DNA of 64,000 nucleotides, from positions 21,769 to 85,768 of the forward strand of contig CAVYZH010000009.1 of the NCBI GenBank assembly GCA_963772975.1, in the 5' to 3' direction. This DNA is from AC-32 sp963772975 (GTDB lineage Bacteria > Actinomycetota > Thermoleophilia > Gaiellales > Gaiellaceae). The notes beneath the pieces were generated by a model, which searched no databases, was not told the DNA's origin, and saw only the letters and a program-made list of their open reading frames with translations. Of the stretch, positions 50,723-61,180 are shown piece after piece. Each line of letters opens with the position of its first letter. Positions within the stretch are counted from its first letter, which is position 1. The translations under genes were made by a program, and so were the position numbers.

Positions 50723-52381
50723 ATGCCAGGAAGCACCAAGATCATCCCGCTCGGCGGCCTCGGCGAGGTAGGCAAGAACATGACCGTGATCGAGGCCGAC
50801 GGCGAGGCGGTCGTGATCGACGCCGGGCTCGCGTTCCCGCGTGACGAGCACCTCGGCGTCGACCTGATCCTGCCCGACTTCTCGTACCTGGTCGACCGCG
50901 ACAAGCCGGTGCGCGCCGTGCTGCTGACGCACGGGCACGAGGACCACGTCGGCGCGCTGCCGTACCTGCTGCGCGAGGCGCGCGTCCAGGAGGTCTGGGC
51001 GACCCGGCTGACGCTCGGGCTGATCAAGTCGAAGCTCGACGAGCACGGCCTGCTGCGCTCAACGGAGCTGCGCGAGGCCGATCCCGAGGGCGAGCCGGTC
51101 GAGCTCGGGCCGTTCACGGCGGAGTTCATCCGCGTCGCGCACTCGATCCCGGACGCGGTCGCGATCGTGCTCGACACGCCCGGCGGCCGGATCCTGCACA
51201 CCGGCGACTACAAGCTCGACCACACGCCCGTCGACGGGCTGCGCACCGACGTCGGCCGGCTGGCCGAGCTGGGCAACCGCGGTGTCGACCTCTTCCTCGG
51301 CGACTCGACCAACGCCGAGCGCCCGGGCGTGACCGGCTCGGAACGGCTGGTCGGCGAGGCTTTCCGCCAGTTGATCCCGCTGCGCACCGGCCGGATCCTC
51401 GTCGCCTCCTTCGCCTCGAACGTGCACCGCATGCAGCAGGCCGCCGACGTGGCGATCGAGGCCGGTCGCAAGGTCTGCGTCGTGGGGCGCTCGATGCGCA
51501 AGAACATCAACATCGCGCGGAACCTCGGCTACATCGAGCTTCCCGACGACTCGATCATCCAGCCGAAGGAGCTGGACGACTACGCGCGCGGCGACGTGCT
51601 GATCCTCTGTACCGGCAGCCAGGGCGAGCCGCTCTCGGCGCTCGTTCGGATCGCGTACGGCGACCACCGCGACGTGTCGGTCGAAGCCGGCGACACGGTG
51701 ATCATCTCGGCCAAGCCGGTTCCCGGGAACGAGCTGGCCGTCCACGACGCGATCAACCAGCTGGCCAAGAACGGCGCCGAGGTGCTGCACCAGGAGATCG
51801 CGCCGGTACACGTCTCCGGCCACGGCCACGCCGAGGAGCTGCGGACGATGCTCGGGCTCGTGCGGCCGAAGTCGGTCATGCCGGTGCACGGCGAGTTCCG
51901 CATGCTCGCGGCCCACGCGCGGCTCGCGGTCGAGGGCGGGATCCCCGAAAACCGGATCGTGCTCGCCGAGAACGGCTCCGTGGTGGAGCTCGACGAGTCG
52001 GGCGCCTACCTGACCGGGCAGATCGAGGCCGGCGTCACCTTCGTGGACGGCCTCGGCGTCGGCGACGTGCAGGACGTCGCGCTGCGCGACCGGCGGCACC
52101 TGTCCGAGGACGGCGTGCTGATCGTGGTCGCCACACTCGGCGGGGCCAACGGCTCGGTCGCGAGCCGGCCGGAGCTGATCGCGCGCGGGTTTGCGGAGCC
52201 GGGCGAGCCGCTGCTCGAGGAGATGCGCGAAGAAGCCCAGCGAGTGCTGGACGAGCTGGTCAAGGACAACGTGACCGAGATCAAGCTGCTGCAGGAGCAC
52301 CTGCACGACGGGCTCGGGCAGCTGATCTACGACCGCACGAAGCGGCGGCCGATGATCCTCCCGGTGGTGGTCGAGGTATGA
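50723..52381 (+). CDS. rnj: ribonuclease J
   Basis: 552-residue beta-CASP metallo-beta-lactamase RNase with endo- and 5'-3' exonuclease activity. N-terminus KIIPLGGLGEVGKNMTVIE, zinc motif LTHGHEDHVGALPY (about 70-83), HTGDYKLDHTP, and the beta-CASP part with CTGSQGEPLSAL and VHVSGHGHAEEL. The C-terminal dimerisation domain runs to the end. ATG 50723 gives the family N-terminus. It overlaps the next gene by 4 bases. Confidence 0.95.
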   Translation: MPGSTKIIPLGGLGEVGKNMTVIEADGEAVVIDAGLAFPRDEHLGVDLILPDFSYLVDRDKPVRAVLLTHGHEDHVGALPYLLREARVQEVWATRLTLGLIKSKLDEHGLLRSTELREADPEGEPVELGPFTAEFIRVAHSIPDAVAIVLDTPGGRILHTGDYKLDHTPVDGLRTDVGRLAELGNRGVDLFLGDSTNAERPGVTGSERLVGEAFRQLIPLRTGRILVASFASNVHRMQQAADVAIEAGRKVCVVGRSMRKNINIARNLGYIELPDDSIIQPKELDDYARGDVLILCTGSQGEPLSALVRIAYGDHRDVSVEAGDTVIISAKPVPGNELAVHDAINQLAKNGAEVLHQEIAPVHVSGHGHAEELRTMLGLVRPKSVMPVHGEFRMLAAHARLAVEGGIPENRIVLAENGSVVELDESGAYLTGQIEAGVTFVDGLGVGDVQDVALRDRRHLSEDGVLIVVATLGGANGSVASRPELIARGFAEPGEPLLEEMREEAQRVLDELVKDNVTEIKLLQEHLHDGLGQLIYDRTKRRPMILPVVVEV

Positions 52382-52932
52382 GCACGCTCCGGGCCGAGCC
52401 TGGCTGGGCCGACGTGCTGATCGACAACGCCGCCGAGCCGGATACCGCCGACCGGCTGATCCGGCAGCTGAACGCGGCCTCGGCCGCCTCGCTCGCCTTC
52501 TGCCGGCTGCTGGAGCGCTGGAGCCGCGGGGACGCCGCTCCTTCCACACCCGGCGGACGGCAGGCGGCGCTGCGCCGCGCGGCCGACCGGGCGGAGACGG
52601 CGCTCGCCGGGCTTGAAGGGCCTTTGGGGCGCTACCTGCTCGAGCTCGAGCCCGAGCGCGCCGAGGGTCGCTCCTGGTACGGCGCGCCCGGCGCCGCCGA
52701 GCTGATCGAGTGGCAGCCGGTGCTGCACCGCGCGGGCGTGCGCTGCTCGTCGGTACGGGTTGCCCAGGCATACCTCGAGCTGGCGGTCTTCCTGCGTGCT
52801 TTGGCGGGCCTCGACGACGCGGCCCGGATCCGCTCCGCGCCCGACCGGTCCTCGCTCTGGGCCGGCCTCTTCGACCTGCGCGAGAACCTGCTCGGCCGGG
52901 CCGTGGACGACCTGCGCGCGCTTGCCGCCTGA
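52378..52932 (+). CDS. hypothetical helical protein between rnj and ribokinase
   Basis: I do not recognise this 184-residue protein. It is predicted all-helical, rich in Ala, Arg and Leu, without a signal peptide or membrane segment. Notable parts are LNAASAASLAFCRLLERWSRG and RSWYGAPGAAELIEWQPVLHRAGVRCSSVR, then LFDLRENLLGRAVDDLRALAA. ATG 52378 overlaps the rnj stop and its end overlaps the ribokinase start, so all three are co-translated. Confidence 0.6.
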   Translation: MSTLRAEPGWADVLIDNAAEPDTADRLIRQLNAASAASLAFCRLLERWSRGDAAPSTPGGRQAALRRAADRAETALAGLEGPLGRYLLELEPERAEGRSWYGAPGAAELIEWQPVLHRAGVRCSSVRVAQAYLELAVFLRALAGLDDAARIRSAPDRSSLWAGLFDLRENLLGRAVDDLRALAA

Positions 52933-53735
52933 GCTCACCGTCGTCGGGTCCGTCAACCTCGACCTGGTCGCGCGCAGCGAGCGTTTGCCGCGGGTGGGGG
53001 AGACGCTGACCGATGCGACGTTCGCCCGCTATCCCGGCGGCAAGGGCGCGAACCAGGCGGTCGCGGCCGCTCGCCTCGGAGCGCGCGTCGGCTTCGTTGG
53101 CGCGGTCGGCGAGGACTCCTTCGCCGACGAGGCGCTCGCCGGGATGCGCGAGGCTGGCGTCGACTTCCAGCTCGGTCTCGGCGACGCGACCGGCGTGGCG
53201 GTGATCCTCGTCGACGCCGAGGGCGAGAACGTGATCGTGGTCGCTCCGGGCGCGAACGTCCAGGTCGGCCGCGTCGAGGCGGGCGGCAACGTGCTGGCGC
53301 AGCTCGAGGTCGCAGACGAGACGGTCGTGTCGGCTGCGGAGGGCGCCGACCGCTTCTTCCTCAACGCGGCGCCCGCGCGCCCGATCCCGGCCGAGGTGGT
53401 GCGGGTCGCGGAGCTCGTGGTCGTCAACCGCTACGAGCTCGACTCGCTGCCCGAGACACCGGCCCTGCTGGCGCTGACGCTGGGCGAGGAAGGCGCGGTC
53501 CTGATCGAGGACGGGCAGGAGGTCGTCCGCGCCGCCGCTCCGCGTGGTCCAGGCGGTCGACGGCACAGCCGCCGGCGACGCGTTCACCGCGTGCCTGGTC
53601 GTCTCACTGCTCGAGGAGCGAGACCGCGAGGAGGCGCTGCGCCGTGCCTGTGCCGCGGGAGCCATTGCGGCGTCGCGGGCAGGCGCGCAGCCCTCGCTGC
53701 CGACCGCGGCGGAAGTCGATGCAATGCTCGGGTGA
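52922..53735 (+). CDS. rbsK: ribokinase / PfkB-family sugar kinase (frameshifted)
   Basis: TTG 52922 gives ELTVVGSVNLDLVARSERLPRVGETL, the PfkB N-terminus with GGKGANQAVAAARLG. After about 53546 the frame shifts by one extra G. The ATP/substrate motif continues as AVDGTAAGDAFTACLVVSLLEE, with the catalytic Asp in GTAAGDAF. Repaired length is about 270 residues, slightly short. With the neighbouring nucleoside hydrolase it would use ribose released from nucleosides. The stop codon lies in copy B of the dispersed repeat. Confidence 0.85.
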
Positions 53736-53805
53736 GGCATCGCTTGCGATGCCGTCTCAGGACGCGCGGGTTCCCCGCGCGTCCGTCTGAAATGACCAGT
53801 CGATG
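53734..53805 (+). repeat. dispersed double-hairpin element, copy B
   Basis: Stem 1 pairs 53736-53743 with 53746-53753 (perfect 8 bp, 2-base loop). Stem 2 pairs 53760-53770 with 53774-53784 (perfect 11 bp, 3-base loop). The tail at 53785-53805 matches copy A (5645-5665) at 19 of 21 bases. Like copy A it begins on the stop codon of the preceding gene and lies before an independent gene. Confidence 0.8.
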
Positions 53806-53828
53806 CCGTTTCCGTTAGAAGGTAGGCG

Positions 53829-54732
53829 ATGAGCCTTCCGATCCTGCTCGACTGCGACCCCGGCCACGACGACGCGATCGCGCTCCTGCTCGCGCTCGGC
53901 AGCGACGAGCTCGAGCTCCGCGGGGTGACGACGGTCGCCGGCAACCAGACGCTGGAGAAGACGACCGCCAACGCGATCCGCGTGCTCGAGCTGGCAGGCC
54001 GCGCGGAGATCCCGATCGCCGCGGGCGCTGGGCGCCCGCTGGTGCGTGAGCCGCGTGTCGCCGCCGACGTACACGGCGAGACCGGCCTCGACGGCCCCGA
54101 CCTTGCCGCCGCCGCAGGCCGATCCGTCGCCTCAGCACGCGGTCGACTTCCTGGCCGAACGAATCGAGGGCGCGACCCTCGTCGCCACCGGCCCGCTGAC
54201 GAACGTCGCGCTCCTGTTGGCCCGCTACCCGGAGGCGAAGCCGGAGCGGATCGTGCTGATGGGCGGCGCGATCGCCGAGGGCAACGTCACGCCCGCGGCC
54301 GAGTTCAACATCTGGGCCGACCCGGAGGCCGCACAGCGCGTCTTCGCGAGCGGGCTCGACGTGACGATGGTCGGGCTCGACGTGACTCACAAAGCGCTGG
54401 TGAACCCCGACCAACTGCGAGGAGCCGGCCGCATCGGCGAGGTCGTGGCCGAGCTGCTCGAGTTTTACGGCGGTTTCCACCGCTCGGTCTACGGCTGGGA
54501 CGGCTCGCCGATCCACGACGCGGTCGCGGTCGCCCACGTAATCGACCCTACGCTGCTCGAGCTCGAGCGCCTGAACGTGCGCATCGACACCGAGTCGGAG
54601 CTCTGCCGGGGCCGCACGGTCGTCGACCTCTGGCGCCGAACCGGCCTCGAGCCGACCGCCAACGTCGCCGTCGGGATCGACCCCGAGGGCTTCGTCGACC
54701 TGCTCCAACAGCGGCTCGCCCGGCTAGGCTAA
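53829..54732 (+). CDS. inosine-uridine-preferring nucleoside hydrolase (frameshifted)
   Basis: Cleaves nucleosides to base and ribose. The N-terminus ILLDCDPGHDDAIALLLAL carries the calcium-binding DxDxxxDD. The frame shifts near 54103 by one extra base in CTTGCCG and continues as FLAERIEGATLVATGPLTNVALLL. The catalytic/metal region DGSPIHDAVAVAHVIDP ends with the conserved His-Asp. Repaired length is about 300 residues, full length. Together with rbsK and the PnrA importer it forms a nucleoside salvage route. Confidence 0.9.
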
Positions 54733-54738
54733 GCGGCC

Positions 54739-55137
54739 GTGATTGCCGACATCGTCACATTGCTGATCCCGGTCTACATCCTGGTCGGGCTGCTGCTCCT
54801 GCTGGTCGCCCTGAACGTGCTCGCGCGCGTGCAGGGCGGCCGCTACGTGCGCCCCATGGCAATGGCGCTGATGAAGGTGCCGTTCCTCAAACGGTGGCTG
54901 CAGAAGGCGTCGAAGGCCAACCTGGAGCGCAAGAACCCGGAGCTCGCGAGCGCGATCGCGAAGCTCGAGCGCAGCGGAGTCCAGCACGATCCGCAGAAGG
55001 CGCAGGCGGCAATGTCCCGCCTGAGCGCCGGCGAGCGGCGCGCCTGGATCGAGGCAGCGGGCGAGGAGGGCGCGATCCCCGAGCCGATGAACCGCCAGCA
55101 GCGCCGCCAGGCGCAGAAGCTCAAGAAGCGCCGGTAG
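54739..55137 (+). CDS. membrane-anchored protein of unknown function
   Basis: 132 residues: one strong N-terminal membrane helix (about 5-30, IVTLLIPVYILVGLLLLLVALNVLA). A cytoplasmic, mostly helical charged region follows (MKVPFLKRWLQKASKANLERKNPELASAIAKLERSG; MSRLSAGERRAWIEAAGEEG), with a very basic tail (NRQQRRQAQKLKKRR). No catalytic motif. GTG 54739, 6 bases after the hydrolase stop. It lies directly before ftsK. A nucleic-acid- or membrane-associated role is only a guess. Confidence 0.6.
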   Translation: MIADIVTLLIPVYILVGLLLLLVALNVLARVQGGRYVRPMAMALMKVPFLKRWLQKASKANLERKNPELASAIAKLERSGVQHDPQKAQAAMSRLSAGERRAWIEAAGEEGAIPEPMNRQQRRQAQKLKKRR

Positions 55138-55176
55138 CAAAGGGAAGCGCCGGGGCGCGGCGAAGCAGCAGCGACG

Positions 55177-57360
55177 ATGGCGCGCCGTCGCAAGAAGCGC
55201 ACCCTCAGGCCGCGTGTGCCCTCGCGCGTCAAACGGCGCAAGCGTGGGGCGAAGAAGGCCGAGGGGCACCAGCATCCCGAGCTGGTCGGGCTCGCCCTGC
55301 TTGCGCTGGGCGTGTTCCTCGGGTTCGTCGTCTGGGCGGACTGGAACGGCGGCTACGTCGGGCTCTGGATCGGGGAGGGCCTCGACGCGCTGATCGGGAG
55401 CGCGACGCTCGGGCTGCCGGCTGCGCTCGCGATCGTGGGCGCGCTGATGGTCACCCGCAGCGACCTCGTCGACGTGCGCCCGTTCCGGACCGGGCTCTTC
55501 GTGCTCGCGTGCGGCCTGATGATCACGCTCGGCAAGGACCAGGGCGGTTATGTGGGCACGCTGCTCGGCGGCGGGCTCGCGCTGGCGATCGGGTCGACAG
55601 GCGTCGCGATCGCCGGAATCCTGACGCTGCTCGCGGGCGCCCTGCTCGTGACCGGCGCCTCGGCGGGCGCCATGCTCCGCTCCTCAGGCCGGGCCGTGCA
55701 CCGCGCAGCACGCAAGACGATCCCGCCGCGCCGGCCCGAGCCGCGACTGCAGGTGCTGGAGAGCGCTGTCCCGCTCGCCCCCCTCGCGCCGCCGGCCCCG
55801 CTCGCACCGCCGGTGGACGTCGTGAACGAGTTTCCCGAGCTGGTCTCCCAAGGCCCGCCCGGGTTCCCGCAGGAGGACGAGCCCGACCAGGAGAGCCTCT
55901 TCGACGTCACGGTCGAGCCGCAGGCCGAGTACCGCTTGCCGGACCGCGCGCTCCTGCGCCGTTCCGCTCCGGGCGCCGGCCCTGATGCCGACCATTCCGC
56001 CCGCGTCGCCGAGGCGCTCGTCCAGACGCTGGCCAACTTCGGCGTCGACGCGACCGTGATCGGCCAGATCTCCGGCCCGCGCGTGACGCGCTACGAGCTT
56101 CAGCTCGCGCCGGGGACGAAGGTCTCCAAGGTCGCAGGCCTCAAGGACGACCTCTCCTACGCGCTGGCGACGACGGAGATCCGCATCCTCGCGCCGATCC
56201 CGGGCAAGCAGGCCGTCGGCGTCGAGCTGCCGAACACGAGCCCGAACCTCGTCACGCTCGGCGACATCTACGACGACCTGCCGCCGACCTCGAGCCCGCT
56301 CTCGGTCTGGCTCGGCAAGGACATCTCGGGCCAGTCCGTCTGGACCGACCTCGCGCGCATGCCGCACATCCTGATCGCCGGCACGACGGGTTCGGGCAAG
56401 TCGGGCTGCATCAACACGATCCTCACCTCCGTGCTGCTTCGCTCGACGCCCGACGAGGTGCGGATGATCCTGATCGACCCGAAGCGGATCGAGCTCAACT
56501 ACTACGAGTCGATCCCGCACCTGCTGACGCCGGTCGTCTCGAGCCCGAAGGAGGCAGCCTCGGTGCTGCGCAACGTCGTCGCCGAGATGGAGCGCCGCTA
56601 CGAGCGCCTCTCGGCGGTGCGCGCCCGCAGCCTGGCCGAGGCGAACCGCGCCTTCCGCTCCCGCGGCGAGCCTCAGCTCCCGTACCTGCTCGTCGTGATC
56701 GACGAGCTCGCCGACCTGATGATGATCTCGCCGCAGGAAGTGGAGGACGCCGTCATTCGCCTCGCGCAGAAGTCCCGCGCGGTCGGGATCCACCTCGTGC
56801 TCGCCACCCAGCGGCCTTCGGTGGACGTGATCACCGGGATGATCAAGGCAAACGTGCCCAGCCGGATCGCATTCGCCGTTTCGAGTCAGACCGACTCGCG
56901 CGTGATCCTCGACCAGGCGGGCGCCGAGAGCCTGCTCGGGCAGGGCGACATGCTCTTCAAGCCGCTCGGCACCTCGCGCCTGCAGCGGCTCCAGGGCGCG
57001 TTCGTGACCGAGGAGGAAATCGCCCTGATCGTCGAGCAGTGCCGCGCCCAGCGCGCCCAGGAGCTGGACGAGTCGCTGCTGGAGGCGCCCGAGGCCGGAC
57101 GTGAAGAGGGCGCGGACGCGGACGGGGATTTCGATCCGGACGAGGATCCGTTGCTCGAAAAGGCGATCGAGGTCGTCGTCCAGACCCAGACCGCTTCGGT
57201 TTCATTGTTGCAACGGCGCCTGCGCGTCGGCTACACCCGTGCCGGCCGCCTGATCGACATGCTCGAGCGCCGGGGCATCATCTCGGGCTACGAAGGCTCG
57301 AAGCCTCGACGGGTGCTGGTGGACGCGTCGTCGCTGCCGCAGTTGAGCGACGTGGTCTAG
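55177..57360 (+). CDS. ftsK: DNA translocase FtsK/SpoIIIE
   Basis: 727 residues: a basic N-terminus (RRRKKRTLRPRVPSRVKRRKRG) and four membrane helices (about 30-165). A Pro-rich linker leads to the RecA-like motor with ILIAGTTGSGKSG (Walker A about 402-410) and LLVVIDELADLMM (Walker B). HLVLATQRPSVDVITG follows. The C-terminal gamma winged helix (about 655-720; SVSLLQRRLRVGYTRAGRLIDMLERRGII) reads DNA polarity. It pumps DNA through the division septum. Confidence 0.96.
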   Translation: MARRRKKRTLRPRVPSRVKRRKRGAKKAEGHQHPELVGLALLALGVFLGFVVWADWNGGYVGLWIGEGLDALIGSATLGLPAALAIVGALMVTRSDLVDVRPFRTGLFVLACGLMITLGKDQGGYVGTLLGGGLALAIGSTGVAIAGILTLLAGALLVTGASAGAMLRSSGRAVHRAARKTIPPRRPEPRLQVLESAVPLAPLAPPAPLAPPVDVVNEFPELVSQGPPGFPQEDEPDQESLFDVTVEPQAEYRLPDRALLRRSAPGAGPDADHSARVAEALVQTLANFGVDATVIGQISGPRVTRYELQLAPGTKVSKVAGLKDDLSYALATTEIRILAPIPGKQAVGVELPNTSPNLVTLGDIYDDLPPTSSPLSVWLGKDISGQSVWTDLARMPHILIAGTTGSGKSGCINTILTSVLLRSTPDEVRMILIDPKRIELNYYESIPHLLTPVVSSPKEAASVLRNVVAEMERRYERLSAVRARSLAEANRAFRSRGEPQLPYLLVVIDELADLMMISPQEVEDAVIRLAQKSRAVGIHLVLATQRPSVDVITGMIKANVPSRIAFAVSSQTDSRVILDQAGAESLLGQGDMLFKPLGTSRLQRLQGAFVTEEEIALIVEQCRAQRAQELDESLLEAPEAGREEGADADGDFDPDEDPLLEKAIEVVVQTQTASVSLLQRRLRVGYTRAGRLIDMLERRGIISGYEGSKPRRVLVDASSLPQLSDVV

Positions 57361-57435
57361 GACTCGATACCCGCCAATACCGGCCGTTCGGCCTATGCAA
57401 TCGGCCTAACTTCGGGTTAGCATCGCTCGTCTTTC

Positions 57436-57458
57436 AATCTGGTTACAAATTCCAGATT
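57436..57458. promoter_or_regulatory. inverted-repeat operator candidate upstream of the first BMP gene
   Basis: AATCTGG (57436-57442) and CCAGATT (57452-57458) form a perfect inverted repeat with a 9-base centre, in a strikingly AT-rich patch for this genome. It sits 20 bases before the start, ahead of the AGGGAGGG ribosome binding site (about 57467-57474). A regulator operator or leader hairpin is likely. The rest of the 117-base gap holds a CTAAC/GTTAG hairpin (57408-57422 region). Confidence 0.55.
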
Positions 57459-57477
57459 TCTAAATCAGGGAGGGCAA

Positions 57478-58512
57478 GTGAGGGTTTCACGTCGTATTTC
57501 CATCGTTGCCGCGCTGGTTGTGGTGACGGTGCTGGCTGGGCTCGCCGCGCTGGTCGGTAGCAGCTCGAGCCAGGCATCCCCGCAGGCGGCCAAGGCCACG
57601 TACCTGGCCACGCTCGTCAGCGACATCGGCAAGTTCAACGACCGTTCCTTCAACCAGTCCCAGAAGGAAGGGCTGACACGCGCGCACGCGAAGCTGGGCG
57701 TGAAGATCAAGGCGCTGCAGTCGAACTCGACCTCGGACTACATCCCGAACCTGACGCAGGCCGTCAGGTCCCGGTCGAACATCATCATCTCGGCCGGCTT
57801 CCTGCTCGCCGACTCGACGAACACGGTCGCGAAGAAGTACCCGAAGCTCCACTTCGCGATCACCGACTACTCGGCCAAGGACGCGCCGTTCAGCGGGCGC
57901 AAGAACGTCATGGGGCTGACCTACGCGGCCAACGAGTCCGGCTGCCTGGTCGGCGTGCTCGCCGCCAAGATGGCTGCGAAGGCCGGCAAGAAGGTCATCG
58001 GCGCTGTCGGCGGTCTGAAGATCCCGCCGGTCGACATCTGGATCGCCGGGTACAAGTTCTGCGCCCAGAAGGCGGTTCCGGGGACGCAGGTCCTGGTCGA
58101 CTACTCGCAGGACTTCGTCGCGGCCGACAAGTGCAAGACGATCGCCGAGAACATGATCGCCCAGAACGCGCAGGTCCTCTTCCAGGTTGCCGGTGGCTGT
58201 GGCCTCGGCACCCTGAAGGCCGCCGCGGCCGCCCACATCTGGGGCATCGGCGTCGACAAGGACCAGTACAAGGACGCGGGCCGCGTGCTCACGTCCGGGG
58301 TCAAGCGCGTCGACAACGGCGTCTTCCAGGCAATCGACAAGGCGAAGAACGGTGGGTTCAAGGGCGGCGGCAACCTGCTCTTCAACCTCAAGAACGGCGG
58401 CATGAGCGTCGGCAAGATCAACCCGACGGTTCCGAAGGCGTACATCAAGCTGATGAACACCTACAAGACGAACATCATCAAGCACAAGCTCAAGGTCCCG
58501 GCCAAGCTCTAG
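57478..58512 (+). CDS. BMP/PnrA-family nucleoside-binding protein 1 (no lipobox)
   Basis: A 344-residue periplasmic-binding-type protein of the basic-membrane-protein family, which binds nucleosides for ABC import. Signature blocks: SDIGKFNDRSFNQSQKEGL, ISAGFLLADS, GLTYAANESGCLVGVLAA, GGLKIPPVDIWIAGY, GIGVDKDQY and GVKRVDNGVF. The N-terminal hydrophobic signal (SIVAALVVVTVLAGLAALVG) has no Cys, so unlike its neighbour it is not a lipoprotein and may be released. GTG 57478. Strong terminator follows, separating it from the rest of the transporter. Confidence 0.9.
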   Translation: MRVSRRISIVAALVVVTVLAGLAALVGSSSSQASPQAAKATYLATLVSDIGKFNDRSFNQSQKEGLTRAHAKLGVKIKALQSNSTSDYIPNLTQAVRSRSNIIISAGFLLADSTNTVAKKYPKLHFAITDYSAKDAPFSGRKNVMGLTYAANESGCLVGVLAAKMAAKAGKKVIGAVGGLKIPPVDIWIAGYKFCAQKAVPGTQVLVDYSQDFVAADKCKTIAENMIAQNAQVLFQVAGGCGLGTLKAAAAAHIWGIGVDKDQYKDAGRVLTSGVKRVDNGVFQAIDKAKNGGFKGGGNLLFNLKNGGMSVGKINPTVPKAYIKLMNTYKTNIIKHKLKVPAKL

Positions 58513-58537
58513 AGCGACCTCGAGCCGGTTAGACCTG

Positions 58538-58569
58538 ACGGGCGGGCCCACGGGCCCGCCCGTTTCTTT
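58538..58569 (+). terminator. strong intrinsic terminator between the two BMP genes
   Basis: A perfect 12-bp stem pairs 58538-58549 with 58552-58563 over a minimal AC loop, followed by TTTCTTTG. It lies 25 bases after the first BMP gene, so only read-through or a separate promoter can express the second copy from here. Confidence 0.85.
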
Positions 58570-58586
58570 GTTAGAACACCGTCGTG

Positions 58587-59615
58587 ATGCGGATCGCGAT
58601 CCTCTGTCTCTGCGGCACCGTGGCGCTCCTCGCCGCCGGTTGCGGCGGGGGCGGGAACAAGGCTTCGTCGACGCAGTCCTCGACGCCGGCCGCATCGAAC
58701 AAGCTGATCGCGCTCATCAGCGACATCGGCAAGTTCAACGACCGCTCGTTCAACCAGTCGCAGAAGGAAGGCCTCGACAAGGCTCAGAACGAGCTCGGGG
58801 TGAAGACGCTGCCACTGCAGTCGAACTCGACGTCGGACTACATCCCGAACCTCACGACCGCGGTGCGCAAACGGGCCGCCCTGATCATCTCAGCGGGCTT
58901 CCTGCTTGCCGACGCGACGAACACCGTCGCCACCAGGAACCCCAACCTGCACTTCGCGATCACCGACTACGACGTCACCGGCACACCGTTCAATGGCCGC
59001 AAGAACGTCGAGGGGCTCACCTACGCCGCCAACGAGTCGGGCTGTCTCGTCGGCTACCTGGCGGCCGAGATGGCGAAGAAGCAGGGCGGCAAGCAGGTGA
59101 TCGGCGCGGTCGGCGGGCTGAAGATCCCGCCGGTCGACATCTGGATCGCCGGCTACCAGTACTGCGCGAAGCTGTTCAACCCGAAGATCAAGGTGCTGAT
59201 CGGCTACTCGCAGGACTTCGTCGCCTCGGACAAGTGCAAGACCGTGGCCGAGAACCAGATCTCGCAGGGCGCGCAGGTGCTCTTCCAGGTCGCGGGCGGC
59301 TGCGGGCTCGGGACGCTCAAGGCCGCCGACGCCGCCGGGATCTGGGGAATCGGGGTCGACAAGGACCAGTACAACGACGCCAAGCGCGTACTCACCTCCG
59401 GCGTGAAGCGCGTCGACAACGGCGTCTTTCAGGCCACCAAGCAGGTCACCGAGGGCAAGTTCAGGGGCGGCAGCAACCTGCTCTTCAACCTGAAGAACGG
59501 CGGCATGACGGTCGGCAAGATCAATCCGGCCGTCCCTAAGGAGTTCATCGACAAGATGAACGAGCTGAAGCAGAAGATCATCGACGGCGACGTCAAGGTC
59601 CCCGCCACCCTGTAG
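58587..59615 (+). CDS. BMP/PnrA-family nucleoside-binding lipoprotein 2
   Basis: 342 residues from ATG 58587 (GTG 58584 directly before it is an alternative). Signal with a lipobox: LLAAGC, so the mature protein is lipid-anchored at Cys about 20. The mature part closely matches the preceding gene over its whole length, including the four Cys in SGCLVG, YCAK, DKCKT and GGCGLG; a tandem duplication is evident. It delivers nucleosides to the ABC importer encoded next. TAGAAC (58572-58577) may be its -10. Confidence 0.93.
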   Translation: MRIAILCLCGTVALLAAGCGGGGNKASSTQSSTPAASNKLIALISDIGKFNDRSFNQSQKEGLDKAQNELGVKTLPLQSNSTSDYIPNLTTAVRKRAALIISAGFLLADATNTVATRNPNLHFAITDYDVTGTPFNGRKNVEGLTYAANESGCLVGYLAAEMAKKQGGKQVIGAVGGLKIPPVDIWIAGYQYCAKLFNPKIKVLIGYSQDFVASDKCKTVAENQISQGAQVLFQVAGGCGLGTLKAADAAGIWGIGVDKDQYNDAKRVLTSGVKRVDNGVFQATKQVTEGKFRGGSNLLFNLKNGGMTVGKINPAVPKEFIDKMNELKQKIIDGDVKVPATL

Positions 59616-59636
59616 CACCCGTCCGCCGTACCTCCA

Positions 59637-59642
59637 TAGAAT
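59637..59642 (+). promoter_or_regulatory. -10 element of the ABC ATPase gene
   Basis: TAGAAT ends 8 bases before GTG 59651 in the 35-base gap after the second BMP gene. It may give a separate leaderless transcript for the ATPase and permeases. Confidence 0.4.
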
Positions 59643-59650
59643 CAGCCGCG

Positions 59651-61176
<1,526 letters not shown>

Positions 61177-61180
<4 letters not shown>

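Noticed and set aside
53829..55985. Long open frame of 718 codons over the nucleoside hydrolase and the following genes
   Set aside because: Only the first ~95 codons are nucleoside hydrolase; the rest is a frameshifted Arg/Ala-rich shadow of the real genes.
57361..57477. Purine riboswitch ahead of the nucleoside-binding protein gene
   Set aside because: The three-helix purine aptamer core is not visible; only a short dyad and a small hairpin are present.
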